The notes: generated by a model not told the origin, from the letters alone. 64,000 nucleotides of DNA from Pelagibacteraceae bacterium AG-426-I15 (GCA_003213135.1 QCNT01000001.1:1-64000), one strand, 5' to 3'. Shown: positions 35,296 through 45,042, numbered from the stretch's first letter. Numbers and translations: made by a program.

Positions 35296-36774
35296 TTAAA
35301 TTGTATTTTGTTTGATAAATTGTTGGGCAGATTTAAGAATTAATTTTTTCCTCTCAATTTTCATTTTATCAAAAATTCTTACCATCATAGATAGCCTTGG
35401 GTTTTTTAAAAAAAAATTTCTATTTTTACTTATAAAATTCCAGTAAAGACCATCCATTGTATTGCACCAATCTCCTCTTTTAAAATCCATCATTTTTAGA
35501 AAGTAGCTTGATCCACAAATATATGGCTTAGTTGCAAAAATTCCCCCATCGCTAAAGAGACCCATGCCGTAAACATTTGGCGCCATGACCCAGTCTGATG
35601 AGTCAACAAACATTTCCATAAACCATTTATAAGCTTGTTTGGGATGTATCTGGCAGAGATTCATTACATTTGCTAAAATCATTAATCTTTCAATATGATG
35701 TGACCATCCAAAATCGAGTGCATTTTTTATTGAAAAGTCTAGCGGATCTAAACCAGTAGTACCATTATACCAAGACGATTTCATTTTATTTTTGTGATTA
35801 AAAAAATTTGTATTCTCAAGACGTTTGTCGTAGTTTTGATATATCCCTCTCATAAATTCCCTCCAACCAATAATTTGCCTTACATAACCTTCTAGAGAAT
35901 TTATTCTCACTTTTTTTTCTACTTTTTTTATTTTTTCTAAAATTTCACTTGGCGTAATTAAACCTAAATTTATTATAGGGCTTAGTGCGCTATGAAATAA
36001 AATATTTGACTTTTTACTAACTGCATCTTCATAATCTCCGAACAAATTAAGTTTGTCTTTTAAAAATTGATCTAAAAGTTTTTGACTTTGTTCTCTGGTA
36101 GTTGGGAACCAAAAATTTTTTGTTGACCCAGGATGATTTTTAAAATTCACTTCAATAAATTTTTTAAGTTCCTCAGTATGTGGGGTGAGTTTAAATTTTA
36201 GATGTTTAGGTATTTCGACTTTGTCGGGTAATTTTTTTCTATTCTCTTCATCAAAACTCCATTTACCTCCTTGGGGCGTTCCGTCCTTATTCATTAAAAT
36301 ATCAAATTTTGATCTATTAATTTTATAAAAATTTGCCATAAATGGCTTTTTGGTACTGAGGAGGTACTTCTTAAATTCGTCTCTACTTGTGAGAAACATA
36401 GGAGATCTAATTTCATTAAAGTTTATATTTTGCTTTTTTAAAAATGACTTTAATCTTTTTTCAAAAAAAATATCCTCTATCTCAAAAAAATTAACTTCTT
36501 TTATTTTCTTTTCCTTAATTATTCTTTCAAGTTTTTTTTCGTAGGAAACTTTAAAATCTTTATAACAATCATTATAAACGACTTTAAATTTTTTATTTTT
36601 TAGCTCGTCTCGATACGACCGCATCGATGACAGAAAAAGTAAAATTTTTAGTTTGTGATGTTTTTGAAAAGTACATAACCCAAGATCCTCGGACATATAA
36701 AAAATATGATCTGTAAATTCTTTTAGATATCTCGGGCTAAACAATTGATTTCCAAGAATTAAAAATAATTTCAT
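35296..36774 (-). CDS. Deoxyribodipyrimidine photolyase-related flavoprotein
   Basis: From Met20 of the track ORF (MKLFLILGNQLFSPRYL) the protein has 492 residues and matches the photolyase-related/FeS-BCP family: YVRQIIGWREFMRG, WSHHIERLMILANV, DWVMAPNVYGMGLFSDGG and ATKPYICGSSYF, all around the FAD site. Founder PhrB of Agrobacterium repairs (6-4) photoproducts and binds a 4Fe-4S cluster via four cysteines. By hand alignment, at least three of these are absent here and the loop carrying two of them is shortened. DNA repair is likely; the cluster is doubtful. Confidence 0.88.
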   Translation of the reverse strand: MKLFLILGNQLFSPRYLKEFTDHIFYMSEDLGLCTFQKHHKLKILLFLSSMRSYRDELKNKKFKVVYNDCYKDFKVSYEKKLERIIKEKKIKEVNFFEIEDIFFEKRLKSFLKKQNINFNEIRSPMFLTSRDEFKKYLLSTKKPFMANFYKINRSKFDILMNKDGTPQGGKWSFDEENRKKLPDKVEIPKHLKFKLTPHTEELKKFIEVNFKNHPGSTKNFWFPTTREQSQKLLDQFLKDKLNLFGDYEDAVSKKSNILFHSALSPIINLGLITPSEILEKIKKVEKKVRINSLEGYVRQIIGWREFMRGIYQNYDKRLENTNFFNHKNKMKSSWYNGTTGLDPLDFSIKNALDFGWSHHIERLMILANVMNLCQIHPKQAYKWFMEMFVDSSDWVMAPNVYGMGLFSDGGIFATKPYICGSSYFLKMMDFKRGDWCNTMDGLYWNFISKNRNFFLKNPRLSMMVRIFDKMKIERKKLILKSAQQFIKQNTI

Positions 36775-36802
36775 TGAAACAAAGTATATAATTTGTTTCT
36801 TT

Positions 36803-37645
36803 TTAAGAATTAGCTCTTTTGAAGCACTCAACCGTATTATTAAGAAGACACGCGATTGTCATAGGACCTACTCCTCCGGGAACGGGAGTTATTGCCCGTG
36901 CTACTTTTGAAACCTCATCAAAATCAACATCTCCAACTATTCCTGATTCAGTTTTGTTAATTCCAACATCAATCACAATTGCATTTTTTTTAACCCAGTC
37001 CCCTTTTACAAGTTTAGGTTTGCCTACAGCGGCAACAATGATGTCAGCTTTAAGACATTCTTCTTTTAAATCTTTAGTCTTAGAATGAGTAATTGTTACT
37101 GTGCAATTTTCTTTAAGTAAAAGCTGAGCCATTGGTTTTCCATTTAAGTTTGATCTGCCAATAATAACTGCATGTTTGCCGCTTAAATTTTTTTCTACTT
37201 TTTTAAGTAAAAGAAAACAGCCCAGAGGAGTACACGGTATACTACTATCATAACCAGAGGATAAATTTCCAACATTTACTGGATGAAAACCATCAACATC
37301 TTTAGCTGGAAGAATGGTTTCAATAACTTTTTTTTTACTTATATGTTTAGGCAGAGGTAACTGAACAAGAATACCTGAAATTTTTTTATCTTTATTTAGC
37401 TCCATGATTTTATCTAAAATCACACTTTCCTCTACATTTTTAGGGTATCTTATGACTTCAGAATTCATTCCAACTTCTTTAGAAAATTTCTCTTTATTTT
37501 TTACATAAATTTTACTTGCCGGATCATCGCCAACTAAAATTACGGTTAAACCAGGTACAGAATTAAAAGTAGATTTAAGATCAATTATTTTTTTTTTTAA
37601 GTCTTCTCTTAATTTTTCAGCTGTTTTTTTTCCATCAATAATCAT
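36803..37645 (-). CDS. folD: Bifunctional methylenetetrahydrofolate dehydrogenase/cyclohydrolase
   Basis: FolD interconverts 5,10-methylene- and 10-formyl-tetrahydrofolate with NADP. The 280-residue protein shows VGDDPASKIYVKNKEKF with the catalytic Lys, GILVQLPLPKH, DVDGFHPVNVG and the cofactor motif IGRSNLNGKPMAQLLL, ending with ITPVPGGVGPMTIACLL. Length is normal. SAR11 cells rely on one-carbon oxidation, in which FolD is central. It is 2 bp after yggT. Confidence 0.98.
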   Translation of the reverse strand: MIIDGKKTAEKLREDLKKKIIDLKSTFNSVPGLTVILVGDDPASKIYVKNKEKFSKEVGMNSEVIRYPKNVEESVILDKIMELNKDKKISGILVQLPLPKHISKKKVIETILPAKDVDGFHPVNVGNLSSGYDSSIPCTPLGCFLLLKKVEKNLSGKHAVIIGRSNLNGKPMAQLLLKENCTVTITHSKTKDLKEECLKADIIVAAVGKPKLVKGDWVKKNAIVIDVGINKTESGIVGDVDFDEVSKVARAITPVPGGVGPMTIACLLNNTVECFKRANS

Positions 37646-37647
37646 AT

Positions 37648-37938
37648 TTAAAACATCGAGGGAGCAAAAAACTCAAAAATTAAGTTTCGTGCAAACATTA
37701 AAAGTAAAATTAGAACTACTGGAGAAATATCTACACTTCCAAGATTTGGTAAAAAATTTCTTATAGGTCTTAGAAGTGGATCTGTCATTTTATAACTGAT
37801 GTCTAGTATAGAGTATACTAGTCTATTTGAAGTATTTAAAACATTGAAAGCTATCAACCAGCTTAAAATAGCATTTATAATTAAAATCCAAATATAAATA
37901 CTAACTACACTATCTAATAAAATTAAAATAGATTTCAT
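37648..37938 (-). CDS. yggT: YggT family membrane protein
   Basis: The 96-residue protein has two membrane segments and the YggT motif DPLLRPIRNFLPNLGSVDISPVVLIL. The family is linked to osmotic and divisome functions. The start touches the mscS stop (1 bp overlap), and the mechanosensitive channel next door also points to envelope or osmotic roles. Confidence 0.92.
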   Translation of the reverse strand: MKSILILLDSVVSIYIWILIINAILSWLIAFNVLNTSNRLVYSILDISYKMTDPLLRPIRNFLPNLGSVDISPVVLILLLMFARNLIFEFFAPSMF

Positions 37939-39029
37939 TATTTTTTCTCCACATAAATTGATTGGCTAGGAAAAGCAAATGAGGCTTTGTTTTTTTCAAC
38001 TATTTCTTTAATTGCAATAGCCAATCTCTCTTTGACTTTCAACCACTCCGACCATCTATCAGTATTTGTGAAGCATCTTACATACATATCAATAGAACTA
38101 TCAGAAAATTTATCAATTCTAACAGCATGCATTGTATTGTCACTTTTTTTGTAATCCTTAGAGGAAATAATATAATTATCTATTTCATCACGAATTTTTT
38201 TAAGCTGATCAACAGTGGTGTCGTACTGTAAAGTTATGATCCAGCTTATCCTCCAATTAGTTGTTTCGCTAATATTTATAACGGCATTTTCTGCGAACTG
38301 AAAATTTGGGATTATTGCTACTGACTTGTCAAATTTTCTAACAACAGTTGACCTAAAACCTATACGCTCAACAATTCCCTCGATAATATTTTCAACAAGA
38401 ATCCAGTCGCCAACTTTAAATCTCTTTTCTACTAAAACTAAAATTCCTGATATTAAATTCTTAAATAGATCTTGAGCTCCTAGAGCTACTGCTACACCGA
38501 ACAAACCTAAACCAGCAATTATTGGTCCAATTTTAATTCCCCAAAGTTCTAGAACAGCTGCGGCACCAAGAATTAATACTAAAACCTTAAATGCCTTTAT
38601 AATCCAATTAAGCAAATCTCTAGAAAGTAAATCTTCCACTGTTTTTATTAAAACAGAAATAGGACCAATTATTTGATGAAGGGACCAAAAGATTAATATA
38701 GTGATTAGGGTTCTATTTGCATTATCAATAAAATTCTCAGTACTTTCTCCGAAGGATACATAGCTTGTGGCTATGAAAAAGCCTATCACTATTGGAAAAA
38801 ACTTTGTGGGACCTTTTAAAGATTCGACCAAAGAATTATCAAATCGATTTGTTGTTTTAGAAACATATTTTTCAAGCCTTTTAATAACAAATTTTGAAAA
38901 TAAACCACGCAGTAAAAGAAATATTAAAAAAATTAAAAGAGCTATTATTATCTCAGAGATGTTAATACCTGATATTCCATTCTTCCAAACATCAACAAAT
39001 AAATTTATAAATTGTTCTAATTTATCCAT
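37938..39029 (-). CDS. Mechanosensitive channel of the MscS family
   Basis: The 363-residue protein has four to five membrane helices. The pore helix and beta domain are clear: GLFGVAVALGAQDLFKNLISG, then FKVGDWILVENIIEGIVERIGFRSTVVR and PNFQFAENAVINIS. These are MscS signatures; the channel releases solutes under hypo-osmotic shock. The start overlaps hemD by 8 bp. Confidence 0.94.
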   Translation of the reverse strand: MDKLEQFINLFVDVWKNGISGINISEIIIALLIFLIFLLLRGLFSKFVIKRLEKYVSKTTNRFDNSLVESLKGPTKFFPIVIGFFIATSYVSFGESTENFIDNANRTLITILIFWSLHQIIGPISVLIKTVEDLLSRDLLNWIIKAFKVLVLILGAAAVLELWGIKIGPIIAGLGLFGVAVALGAQDLFKNLISGILVLVEKRFKVGDWILVENIIEGIVERIGFRSTVVRKFDKSVAIIPNFQFAENAVINISETTNWRISWIITLQYDTTVDQLKKIRDEIDNYIISSKDYKKSDNTMHAVRIDKFSDSSIDMYVRCFTNTDRWSEWLKVKERLAIAIKEIVEKNKASFAFPSQSIYVEKK

Positions 39030-39726
39030 TTTTAATTTGATCTATTTTGATCAATTCCTCTCCAGGGTTAAAAAGTTCTGTTTTATTCCAGCCTTTAGAT
39101 TTTAAAAAATCTTCAATTTTTTTACTTATACACATAACTGTGCATTGTGTCATCAATTCAGAAAAAGAGTATTTTCTTACAATTTCATCAAAACTTTCAG
39201 CACTTCTTTTTGAATAAATAAGGGCAATATTGGCTGGATATCTTTTAATTAAGTCTTCACTTTCTTTGTTTAAATCTAAAATTTTAGAGGAAGTGTAATT
39301 GATAATTTTACTTATTTTAAAACCGCTTTGGATTAATTCTTTATCAAGTTCATATGAAATTACATCTCCACATAAGTATGCTAAATTTTTAATATTCTTT
39401 TCAGAGTTGGTAATAATATTTTTAAGAGCATTTACAGTGCCTGACGCCGCAACCGTATTATTAAAACCTTTAAGTCTTAAAGATCTCTCTGTAAGATTAC
39501 CAACGCAAAAACATTTAATGTTTTTGTCATGATTTTTCATCTTTAAAAATCTAACTGCATTAGCGCTAGTAAATATTAATCCATCATATTCTTTGGTATT
39601 TATTGGTTCCATATTGGCCGAGGTAATGCTCAATGTTGGCATATGAACAACTTTGTAACCCAATTTAAAGAAATTCATCATAAGATCTTCTGAATCAATT
39701 AAAGGCCTGGTAAATATTATATTCAT
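39022..39726 (-). CDS. hemD: Uroporphyrinogen-III synthase
   Basis: HemD closes and inverts hydroxymethylbilane to uroporphyrinogen III. The family is poorly conserved; the 234-residue product shows ITSANMEP, DGLIFTSANAVRFL and LIYSKRSAESFDEIV, which align with the two-domain fold. The 4-bp overlap with hemC upstream makes the assignment safe. Confidence 0.9.
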   Translation of the reverse strand: MNIIFTRPLIDSEDLMMNFFKLGYKVVHMPTLSITSANMEPINTKEYDGLIFTSANAVRFLKMKNHDKNIKCFCVGNLTERSLRLKGFNNTVAASGTVNALKNIITNSEKNIKNLAYLCGDVISYELDKELIQSGFKISKIINYTSSKILDLNKESEDLIKRYPANIALIYSKRSAESFDEIVRKYSFSELMTQCTVMCISKKIEDFLKSKGWNKTELFNPGEELIKIDQIKNG

Positions 39727-40643
39727 CTTTTTTTTGTAAAACTTTTGGCGGATTTTTTTAAAATTTCTTCACCAGCTAATTTTCCTAATAATTCTGGTTC
39801 ATTAGATTTCCCTGATTTAAAAACATTAAAAACTTTTTTACCATCGTCAGAAAAAAGTTGTGCTTTAAGATCAATTTTATCTTTATTTAGATTTGCGGTG
39901 CAACCTACTGCCGTATCACAATCTCCACCGATAGTTTTTAAAAAGTTTCTTTCTGCTAAAGCGCATATTTCAGTTTCAGAATGATTTATTTTTTTTAAAA
40001 TATTTTTTATTCTTTCATCGTTATCCCTACATTGTACAGCAATTATTCCTTGACCTGCTGTTGGTATAAAATCTTCTACTGAAAATACTTGTTTAGCATA
40101 ATTTTCTAAATTTAATGTTTTTAAACCAGCTAAAGCTAATATTGCTCCATCGTATTCACCATTTTCAATTTTACTAATTCTTGTATCAACATTTCCTCTA
40201 ATAGTTTTAATTTTTAAATTCTTATTCATTAATTTTAATTGTAGCTCTCTTCTTCTGGAACTTGATCCGATTTTACCGTTGTTTAAATCTGATAATTTTT
40301 CAAATTTTTTTGAAACAAAGGACTCTCTTGGATCGTTACGCTTTATATAGGCTTGAATTATAAGACCATTAGTTTCAATTGAGTCCATATCTTTTAAGGA
40401 GTGAACTGCAATATCGATTTCTTTTTTGATCAATTTATCTTCGATCTCTTTGCAAAATAAATTTTTTCCTCCTATTTCAGAAATTTTTTTATTCCCAAAT
40501 AAATCTCCTGAGGTTTTAATTGTTTCTATAGCAATTTCTTCACTGTTTAGTATTTGTTGATTGCATATTAAATCTTTTACTTTGTTAACATATGCCAATG
40601 ATAGCTTGCTACCTCTTGAGCCTATTGTAATTTTATTATTCAT
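39723..40643 (-). CDS. hemC: Porphobilinogen deaminase (hydroxymethylbilane synthase)
   Basis: HemC joins four porphobilinogen units. The 306-residue protein has IGSRGSKLSLAYVNKV, the catalytic DIAVHSLKDM, KIGSSSRRRELQL and the dipyrromethane cofactor cysteine in GGDCDTAVGC. Length is normal. It starts the hemC-hemD-mscS-yggT-folD run; only 37 bp separate it from divergent tsaD. Confidence 0.97.
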   Translation of the reverse strand: MNNKITIGSRGSKLSLAYVNKVKDLICNQQILNSEEIAIETIKTSGDLFGNKKISEIGGKNLFCKEIEDKLIKKEIDIAVHSLKDMDSIETNGLIIQAYIKRNDPRESFVSKKFEKLSDLNNGKIGSSSRRRELQLKLMNKNLKIKTIRGNVDTRISKIENGEYDGAILALAGLKTLNLENYAKQVFSVEDFIPTAGQGIIAVQCRDNDERIKNILKKINHSETEICALAERNFLKTIGGDCDTAVGCTANLNKDKIDLKAQLFSDDGKKVFNVFKSGKSNEPELLGKLAGEEILKKSAKSFTKKR

Positions 40644-40680
40644 TTATCTATAAAAATATATATTTTATAATAACTAATTA

Positions 40681-41757
40681 ATGAAAAAAAAACTTACTTT
40701 TTTAGGAATTGAGACAAGCTGTGACGAAACTGCAGCATCTGTTGTTCAAGAAAATAGCAATGGAACTGCGAAAGTTTTATCAAATGTAGTTTCTAGCCAA
40801 ATAAGGGAACATAAAAAATTCGGAGGTGTTGTTCCTGAAATTGCAGCAAGAGCACATGTTGAAAATGTCGACTTTATAATTAAGGAAGCACTAAAAAAAA
40901 GTAAGAAAAAAATTAAAGACCTGGATGGAATAGCAGCAACCGCTGGTCCTGGATTAGTTGTTTGTTTGCATGTTGGTTATAATATAGGAAAAAGTATATC
41001 AGAGTTTGGGGAAAAAAAATTTTTTCCAATTAATCACTTAGAAGGTCATGCATTAAGCCCTAGTATTGAAAATAAAATATCTTTTCCATATTTGCTGCTT
41101 TTAGTTTCTGGTGGTCATTCTCAATATTTAATTGTAAAGGGTTTAAATAATTATAAGCGGATAGGTACTACAATTGACGATGCTGTGGGTGAAGCTTTTG
41201 ATAAAACTGCTAGGATTCTAAATTTAGGTTATCCTGGCGGTCCAAATGTAGAGAAGTTTTCTAAATTGGGTAACAAAAACAGTTATGATCTTCCACAACC
41301 AATTATAAATAGAGCCGGATGCAATTTGTCTCTAGCTGGTCTTAAAACAGATGTATTAAGAAAATCAAAAAATATCAAATCAGATCAAGATAGATATAAT
41401 CTAGCAGCATCTTTTCAAGATACTATAAATAAGATTTTGAGAAAAAAAACTGAAGTGGCAATGAAAATGTTTTTGGACGAAGTAACAAACAAACACGATA
41501 ATTCATTTGTTGTAGCAGGTGGTGTTGCCGCAAATGAGACTATTAGAAAAAGTTTGAAAGAAATTTGTGAAAAAAGGAACTTTAAAGCTGTTTTTCCGTC
41601 TAAAGAATTTTGTGGTGATAATGGAGCGATGATAGCCTGGGCTGGAATTCAAAGATATAAAAAAAAATTATTTAGTAAAAAAGATGAGATAGTAAGATCA
41701 AGATGGCCTTTAGATAAGTATGCTCCTTTTCTAAAAGGTCCGGGTTTGAAAATTTAA
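40681..41757 (+). CDS. tsaD: tRNA N6-threonylcarbamoyladenosine transferase TsaD
   Basis: TsaD puts the threonylcarbamoyl group on A37 of ANN-decoding tRNAs, working with TsaB and TsaE. The 358-residue protein starts LGIETSCDETAAS, has the metal-binding His pair in EIAARAHVENV, HLEGHALSP, LLVSGGHSQY and the late GDNGAMIAWAG. Length is normal. It overlaps the EVE protein gene by 1 bp. Confidence 0.98.
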   Translation: MKKKLTFLGIETSCDETAASVVQENSNGTAKVLSNVVSSQIREHKKFGGVVPEIAARAHVENVDFIIKEALKKSKKKIKDLDGIAATAGPGLVVCLHVGYNIGKSISEFGEKKFFPINHLEGHALSPSIENKISFPYLLLLVSGGHSQYLIVKGLNNYKRIGTTIDDAVGEAFDKTARILNLGYPGGPNVEKFSKLGNKNSYDLPQPIINRAGCNLSLAGLKTDVLRKSKNIKSDQDRYNLAASFQDTINKILRKKTEVAMKMFLDEVTNKHDNSFVVAGGVAANETIRKSLKEICEKRNFKAVFPSKEFCGDNGAMIAWAGIQRYKKKLFSKKDEIVRSRWPLDKYAPFLKGPGLKI

Positions 41758-42176
41758 TGCAGTATTGGTTAATAAAATCAGAACCTGATGTTTGGTCAAT
41801 AGAGAAACAAAAGAAAGCTGGTAAAAAAGGCGTTGCTTGGGATGGTGTAAGAAATTATCAAGCATCAAACAATTTGAAAAAAATGAAACTTGGTGATCTG
41901 TGTTTCTTTTATCACTCCAATATAGGCAAAGAGATAGTTGGTATTGTCAAAGTTATAAAGGAGTCCTTTAGTGATAAAACAGACAAAGAAAAAAAATTTG
42001 TAGCTGTTCAAGTCAGGTTTGCAGGTCAATTTAAATTTCCCATTTCTCTTAAAAAAATTAAAGAAACTAGGGCTATTTCACATCTTCCTCTTATTAAACA
42101 AAGTAGATTATCAGTGATGTCAATAGACTATAAAAGCTGGAAAATTATATGTAAGATGGGTAAAATAAAATCTTAA
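41757..42176 (+). CDS. EVE domain-containing protein
   Basis: The 139-residue protein is a complete EVE domain: MQYWLIKSEPDVWSIE, WDGVRNYQASNNLKKM, CFFYHSNIGKEIVGIVKV and the C-terminal SRLSVMSID. The fold is related to PUA/YTH domains and is thought to bind modified bases in DNA or RNA. Coupling to tsaD by a 1 bp overlap is seen across proteobacteria and supports a tRNA-modification link. Confidence 0.93.
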   Translation: MQYWLIKSEPDVWSIEKQKKAGKKGVAWDGVRNYQASNNLKKMKLGDLCFFYHSNIGKEIVGIVKVIKESFSDKTDKEKKFVAVQVRFAGQFKFPISLKKIKETRAISHLPLIKQSRLSVMSIDYKSWKIICKMGKIKS

Positions 42177-42194
42177 ATTTAAACTAGGTATAAA

Positions 42195-44291
42195 ATGGCA
42201 AAAAGAAAAAAAAAGAAAAAAAAAGTAACAAAAAAAAGAAGATTCAAGATAAGAAAGAAGAGAACTATTAAAAAGAGGAGAAAAAAATCCTCTAAAAAAA
42301 TAAAATTATTTAAGATCAAACCTTCAAAAGAAACAAGAGATGTTGATGGTAATATTGTTTTTAAGGTACCAAAACATTGGTCAAAACAAGCTTATGTAAA
42401 TAAAAATCAATATGAAAAAAAATATAAATTATCAATAAAAAATAATGATGATTTTTGGAGAAAAGAAGGTAAAAGAATTAATTGGATAAAACCATACTCA
42501 AAAATAAAAGATGTTAAATATAGTAAGAACGAAGTGAGTATAAAATGGTACTATGATGGTACTTTAAATGCATCAGCAAACTGTATTGACAGACATCTAG
42601 AAAAAAAAGGAAATAAAACTGCAATTATTTGGGTAGGCGATGATCCAAGTGACTCGAAAAAAATAAGCTATAAAGAACTCCACAAAAATGTTTGCAAAGC
42701 AGCTAATGGATTAAAGAGTATTGGGGTCCAAAAAGGAGATCGCGTTACAATATACCTGACGATGATTCCAGAATTAGCTTATATAATGTTGGCTTGTGCA
42801 AGAATAGGCGCGGTACATTCTATAATTTTTGGTGGTTTCTCACCAGATTCCATAGCTACAAGAATTAATGATTGTGAATCCGACTACGTAATTACTGCTG
42901 ATGAAGGTTTAAGAGGTGGAAAAATAATTCCCCTAAAAAAGATAGCTGATGAAGCGATGATGCAATGTCCTAATGTGAAAAAATGTGTTGTTGTTAAAAG
43001 AACTGGAAATACTGTTAACTGGGATAATGAAAGAGACGTTGCTTATGAGGAAATAACTAAAAATGTTTCTGATAAATGTGTTCCAGAAGAAATGGGTGCT
43101 GAAGATCCACTGTTTATTCTTTATACTTCTGGCTCAACTGGCAAACCTAAAGGTGTGTTGCATACTACAGGAGGATATATGGTTTACGCTTCAATGACAC
43201 ATCAATATATTTTTGATTATAAAAATAAAGATATTTATTGGTGCACAGCAGATATAGGTTGGGTTACTGGGCATAGCTACATAATCTATGGTCCGCTATC
43301 AAATGGAGCTACAACTATTATGTTTGAGGGAGTTCCAAATTATCCTGATAGTTCTAGATGGTGGCAAATAGTTGATAAATATAAAGTTAATATTTTTTAT
43401 ACTGCTCCAACTGCTATTAGAGCTTTGATGAGAGAGGGAGATGGTCCTGTCAAAAAGACAAGCCGTAAATCACTTAAGCTTCTTGGGACTGTGGGTGAGC
43501 CAATAAATCCTGAGGCTTGGATGTGGTATTATAAAACAGTTGGTGGAGGAAAATGTCCAATAGTTGATACCTGGTGGCAAACTGAAACTGGAGGTATTTT
43601 AATCTCACCACAACCTGGAGCTATAAACTTAAAACCTGGTTCTGCAACAAAACCATTTTATGGAATTAAACCTGCTATTGTTGATGAGGCAGGAAAAATT
43701 TTAAAAGGTCCGTGTAAAGGCAGACTATGTATGCTTCAATCTTGGCCTGGACAAATGAGAACTGTTTACGGTGATCATCAAAGATTTATAGATACTTATT
43801 TTTCTCAATTTGATGGCAAATATTTTACAGGAGATGGATGCAGAAGGGACAAGGATGGTTATTATTGGATTACTGGAAGGGTAGATGATGTAATAATCGT
43901 TTCTGGGCACAATTTAGGAACTGCTGAAATAGAAAGTGCATTTGTTGCTCATTCAAAAGTTGCTGAAGCAGCGGTTGTTGGTTTTCCGCATGATATAAAA
44001 GGTAATGGACTATATTGTTATGTAACACTTAATGCGGGTGAAAAATCTGACGGAGATTTAGAAAGAGAATTAAAACTTTGGGTAAGAAAACAGATTGGAC
44101 CTATTGCAACTCCGGATCATATTCAATTCTCCCCAGGATTACCAAAAACAAGATCTGGGAAAATTATGAGACGTATTTTAAGAAAAATTGCTGCAAATGA
44201 ACATCATGATCTTGGAGATACTACGACTTTGGCAGATCCCTCGGTTGTTGACTCCTTAATCAAAGACAGAAAAAACCAAGCATCATCTTAA
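42195..44291 (+). CDS. acs: Acetyl-CoA synthetase with lysine/arginine-rich N-terminal extension
   Basis: From residue 50 on this is a standard acetate-CoA ligase: the AMP-binding loop [29 protein letters not shown], the hinge region [19 protein letters not shown] and the catalytic, acetylation-controlled Lys in [15 protein letters not shown]. It makes acetyl-CoA from acetate, ATP and CoA. The first 42 residues are odd: 28 are Lys or Arg, with no other Met before the core, giving 698 residues against about 650. The sequence stems from A-rich codons. The symporter operon nearby could feed it. Confidence 0.96.
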   Translation: MAKRKKKKKKVTKKRRFKIRKKRTIKKRRKKSSKKIKLFKIKPSKETRDVDGNIVFKVPKHWSKQAYVNKNQYEKKYKLSIKNNDDFWRKEGKRINWIKPYSKIKDVKYSKNEVSIKWYYDGTLNASANCIDRHLEKKGNKTAIIWVGDDPSDSKKISYKELHKNVCKAANGLKSIGVQKGDRVTIYLTMIPELAYIMLACARIGAVHSIIFGGFSPDSIATRINDCESDYVITADEGLRGGKIIPLKKIADEAMMQCPNVKKCVVVKRTGNTVNWDNERDVAYEEITKNVSDKCVPEEMGAEDPLFILYTSGSTGKPKGVLHTTGGYMVYASMTHQYIFDYKNKDIYWCTADIGWVTGHSYIIYGPLSNGATTIMFEGVPNYPDSSRWWQIVDKYKVNIFYTAPTAIRALMREGDGPVKKTSRKSLKLLGTVGEPINPEAWMWYYKTVGGGKCPIVDTWWQTETGGILISPQPGAINLKPGSATKPFYGIKPAIVDEAGKILKGPCKGRLCMLQSWPGQMRTVYGDHQRFIDTYFSQFDGKYFTGDGCRRDKDGYYWITGRVDDVIIVSGHNLGTAEIESAFVAHSKVAEAAVVGFPHDIKGNGLYCYVTLNAGEKSDGDLERELKLWVRKQIGPIATPDHIQFSPGLPKTRSGKIMRRILRKIAANEHHDLGDTTTLADPSVVDSLIKDRKNQASS

Positions 44292-44899
44292 TTAGAATTA
44301 AATTTTTCAGTCAATCTTTTGAAATCAATTTGAACATTATTCCATTTCAAAAGCATGGAATTTAAAACAATTTTTTTATCTAATTTTTTTAATTCATCGG
44401 CAATAGGGGCCCAGTTGTATAAAGCATTACTACTTTTCTCAAAAGGATTTGAATTATAATAATTTGTCCAATTCACATTTTGATATCTTGAATTAAATTC
44501 TTTTGTAGCAGCTTCATATGCGTCGATGTTCATACCGTTTACTTTTTCATTATTTAATATTTCAAAGAATATTTTATTTGCTTGGCTTGGATTAGAAAGA
44601 TTCTTTTCCTTATATAGGTAAGAAAAGCAAAAAAAAGTGCAGTCTATTAAAGAGGCTGAATACACATGCCATTTAGCAATATTAATAGAATTTAAAAATT
44701 CTTTATCTTCAAACATTAATACATGCTTAGCTCCCATTCTTGTTTTTAAGTAACCATATAGAGTCATTTGACTTACTTGTGCTGATTGTTCTTGAATAAA
44801 ATTTTTAACTTGGTCCAAAGATCTGATTTTTCTATATTTCGAAAAAATCCGTTTTAAGGGAAACAGATATTTCTGAATGTCTTTTAGATTCAATTTCAC
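44288..44899 (-). CDS. Conserved hypothetical protein, mostly helical
   Basis: The 203-residue soluble protein starts [19 protein letters not shown] and contains [21 protein letters not shown] and [16 protein letters not shown] recall similar stretches in alphaproteobacterial hypothetical proteins, but know no function. There is no signal peptide or membrane segment; composition is helical with many aromatic residues. The stop overlaps the acs stop by 4 bp, and it diverges from the symporter operon. Confidence 0.75.
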   Translation of the reverse strand: MKLNLKDIQKYLFPLKRIFSKYRKIRSLDQVKNFIQEQSAQVSQMTLYGYLKTRMGAKHVLMFEDKEFLNSINIAKWHVYSASLIDCTFFCFSYLYKEKNLSNPSQANKIFFEILNNEKVNGMNIDAYEAATKEFNSRYQNVNWTNYYNSNPFEKSSNALYNWAPIADELKKLDKKIVLNSMLLKWNNVQIDFKRLTEKFNSN

Positions 44900-44992
44900 G
44901 TTGTATTTATAAAAGTATCAAACTATTTTCCTTATTAAAAGGGTATCATAATGGAATTTTTAGGCCTTTTTTGACTTTTCATTGACGTTATT

Positions 44993-45042
44993 TTGGGTAT
45001 GCTTCCCCCAATTAACTCTTAACAAAAAGGGAGGAAGACATG
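44993..45042 (+). promoter_or_regulatory. Symporter-operon leader with mutually exclusive hairpins masking the ribosome site
   Basis: The ribosome site GGGAGGAAG (45029-45037) can pair with CTTCCCCC at 45002-45009 (8 bp, one bulged A), which would block translation of the DUF4212 gene. The same C run can instead pair with TTGGG at 44993-44997 (using CCCAA, 45007-45011), which would free the ribosome site. Such alternatives are typical of riboregulators. Pairing was done by hand and the transcription start is unknown. Confidence 0.4.

Noticed and set aside
36775-36831. 19-residue extension of the photolyase-related protein, overlapping folD
   Set aside because: The family start MKLFLILGNQLF is at 36774; the extension overlaps folD and lacks conservation-like features.
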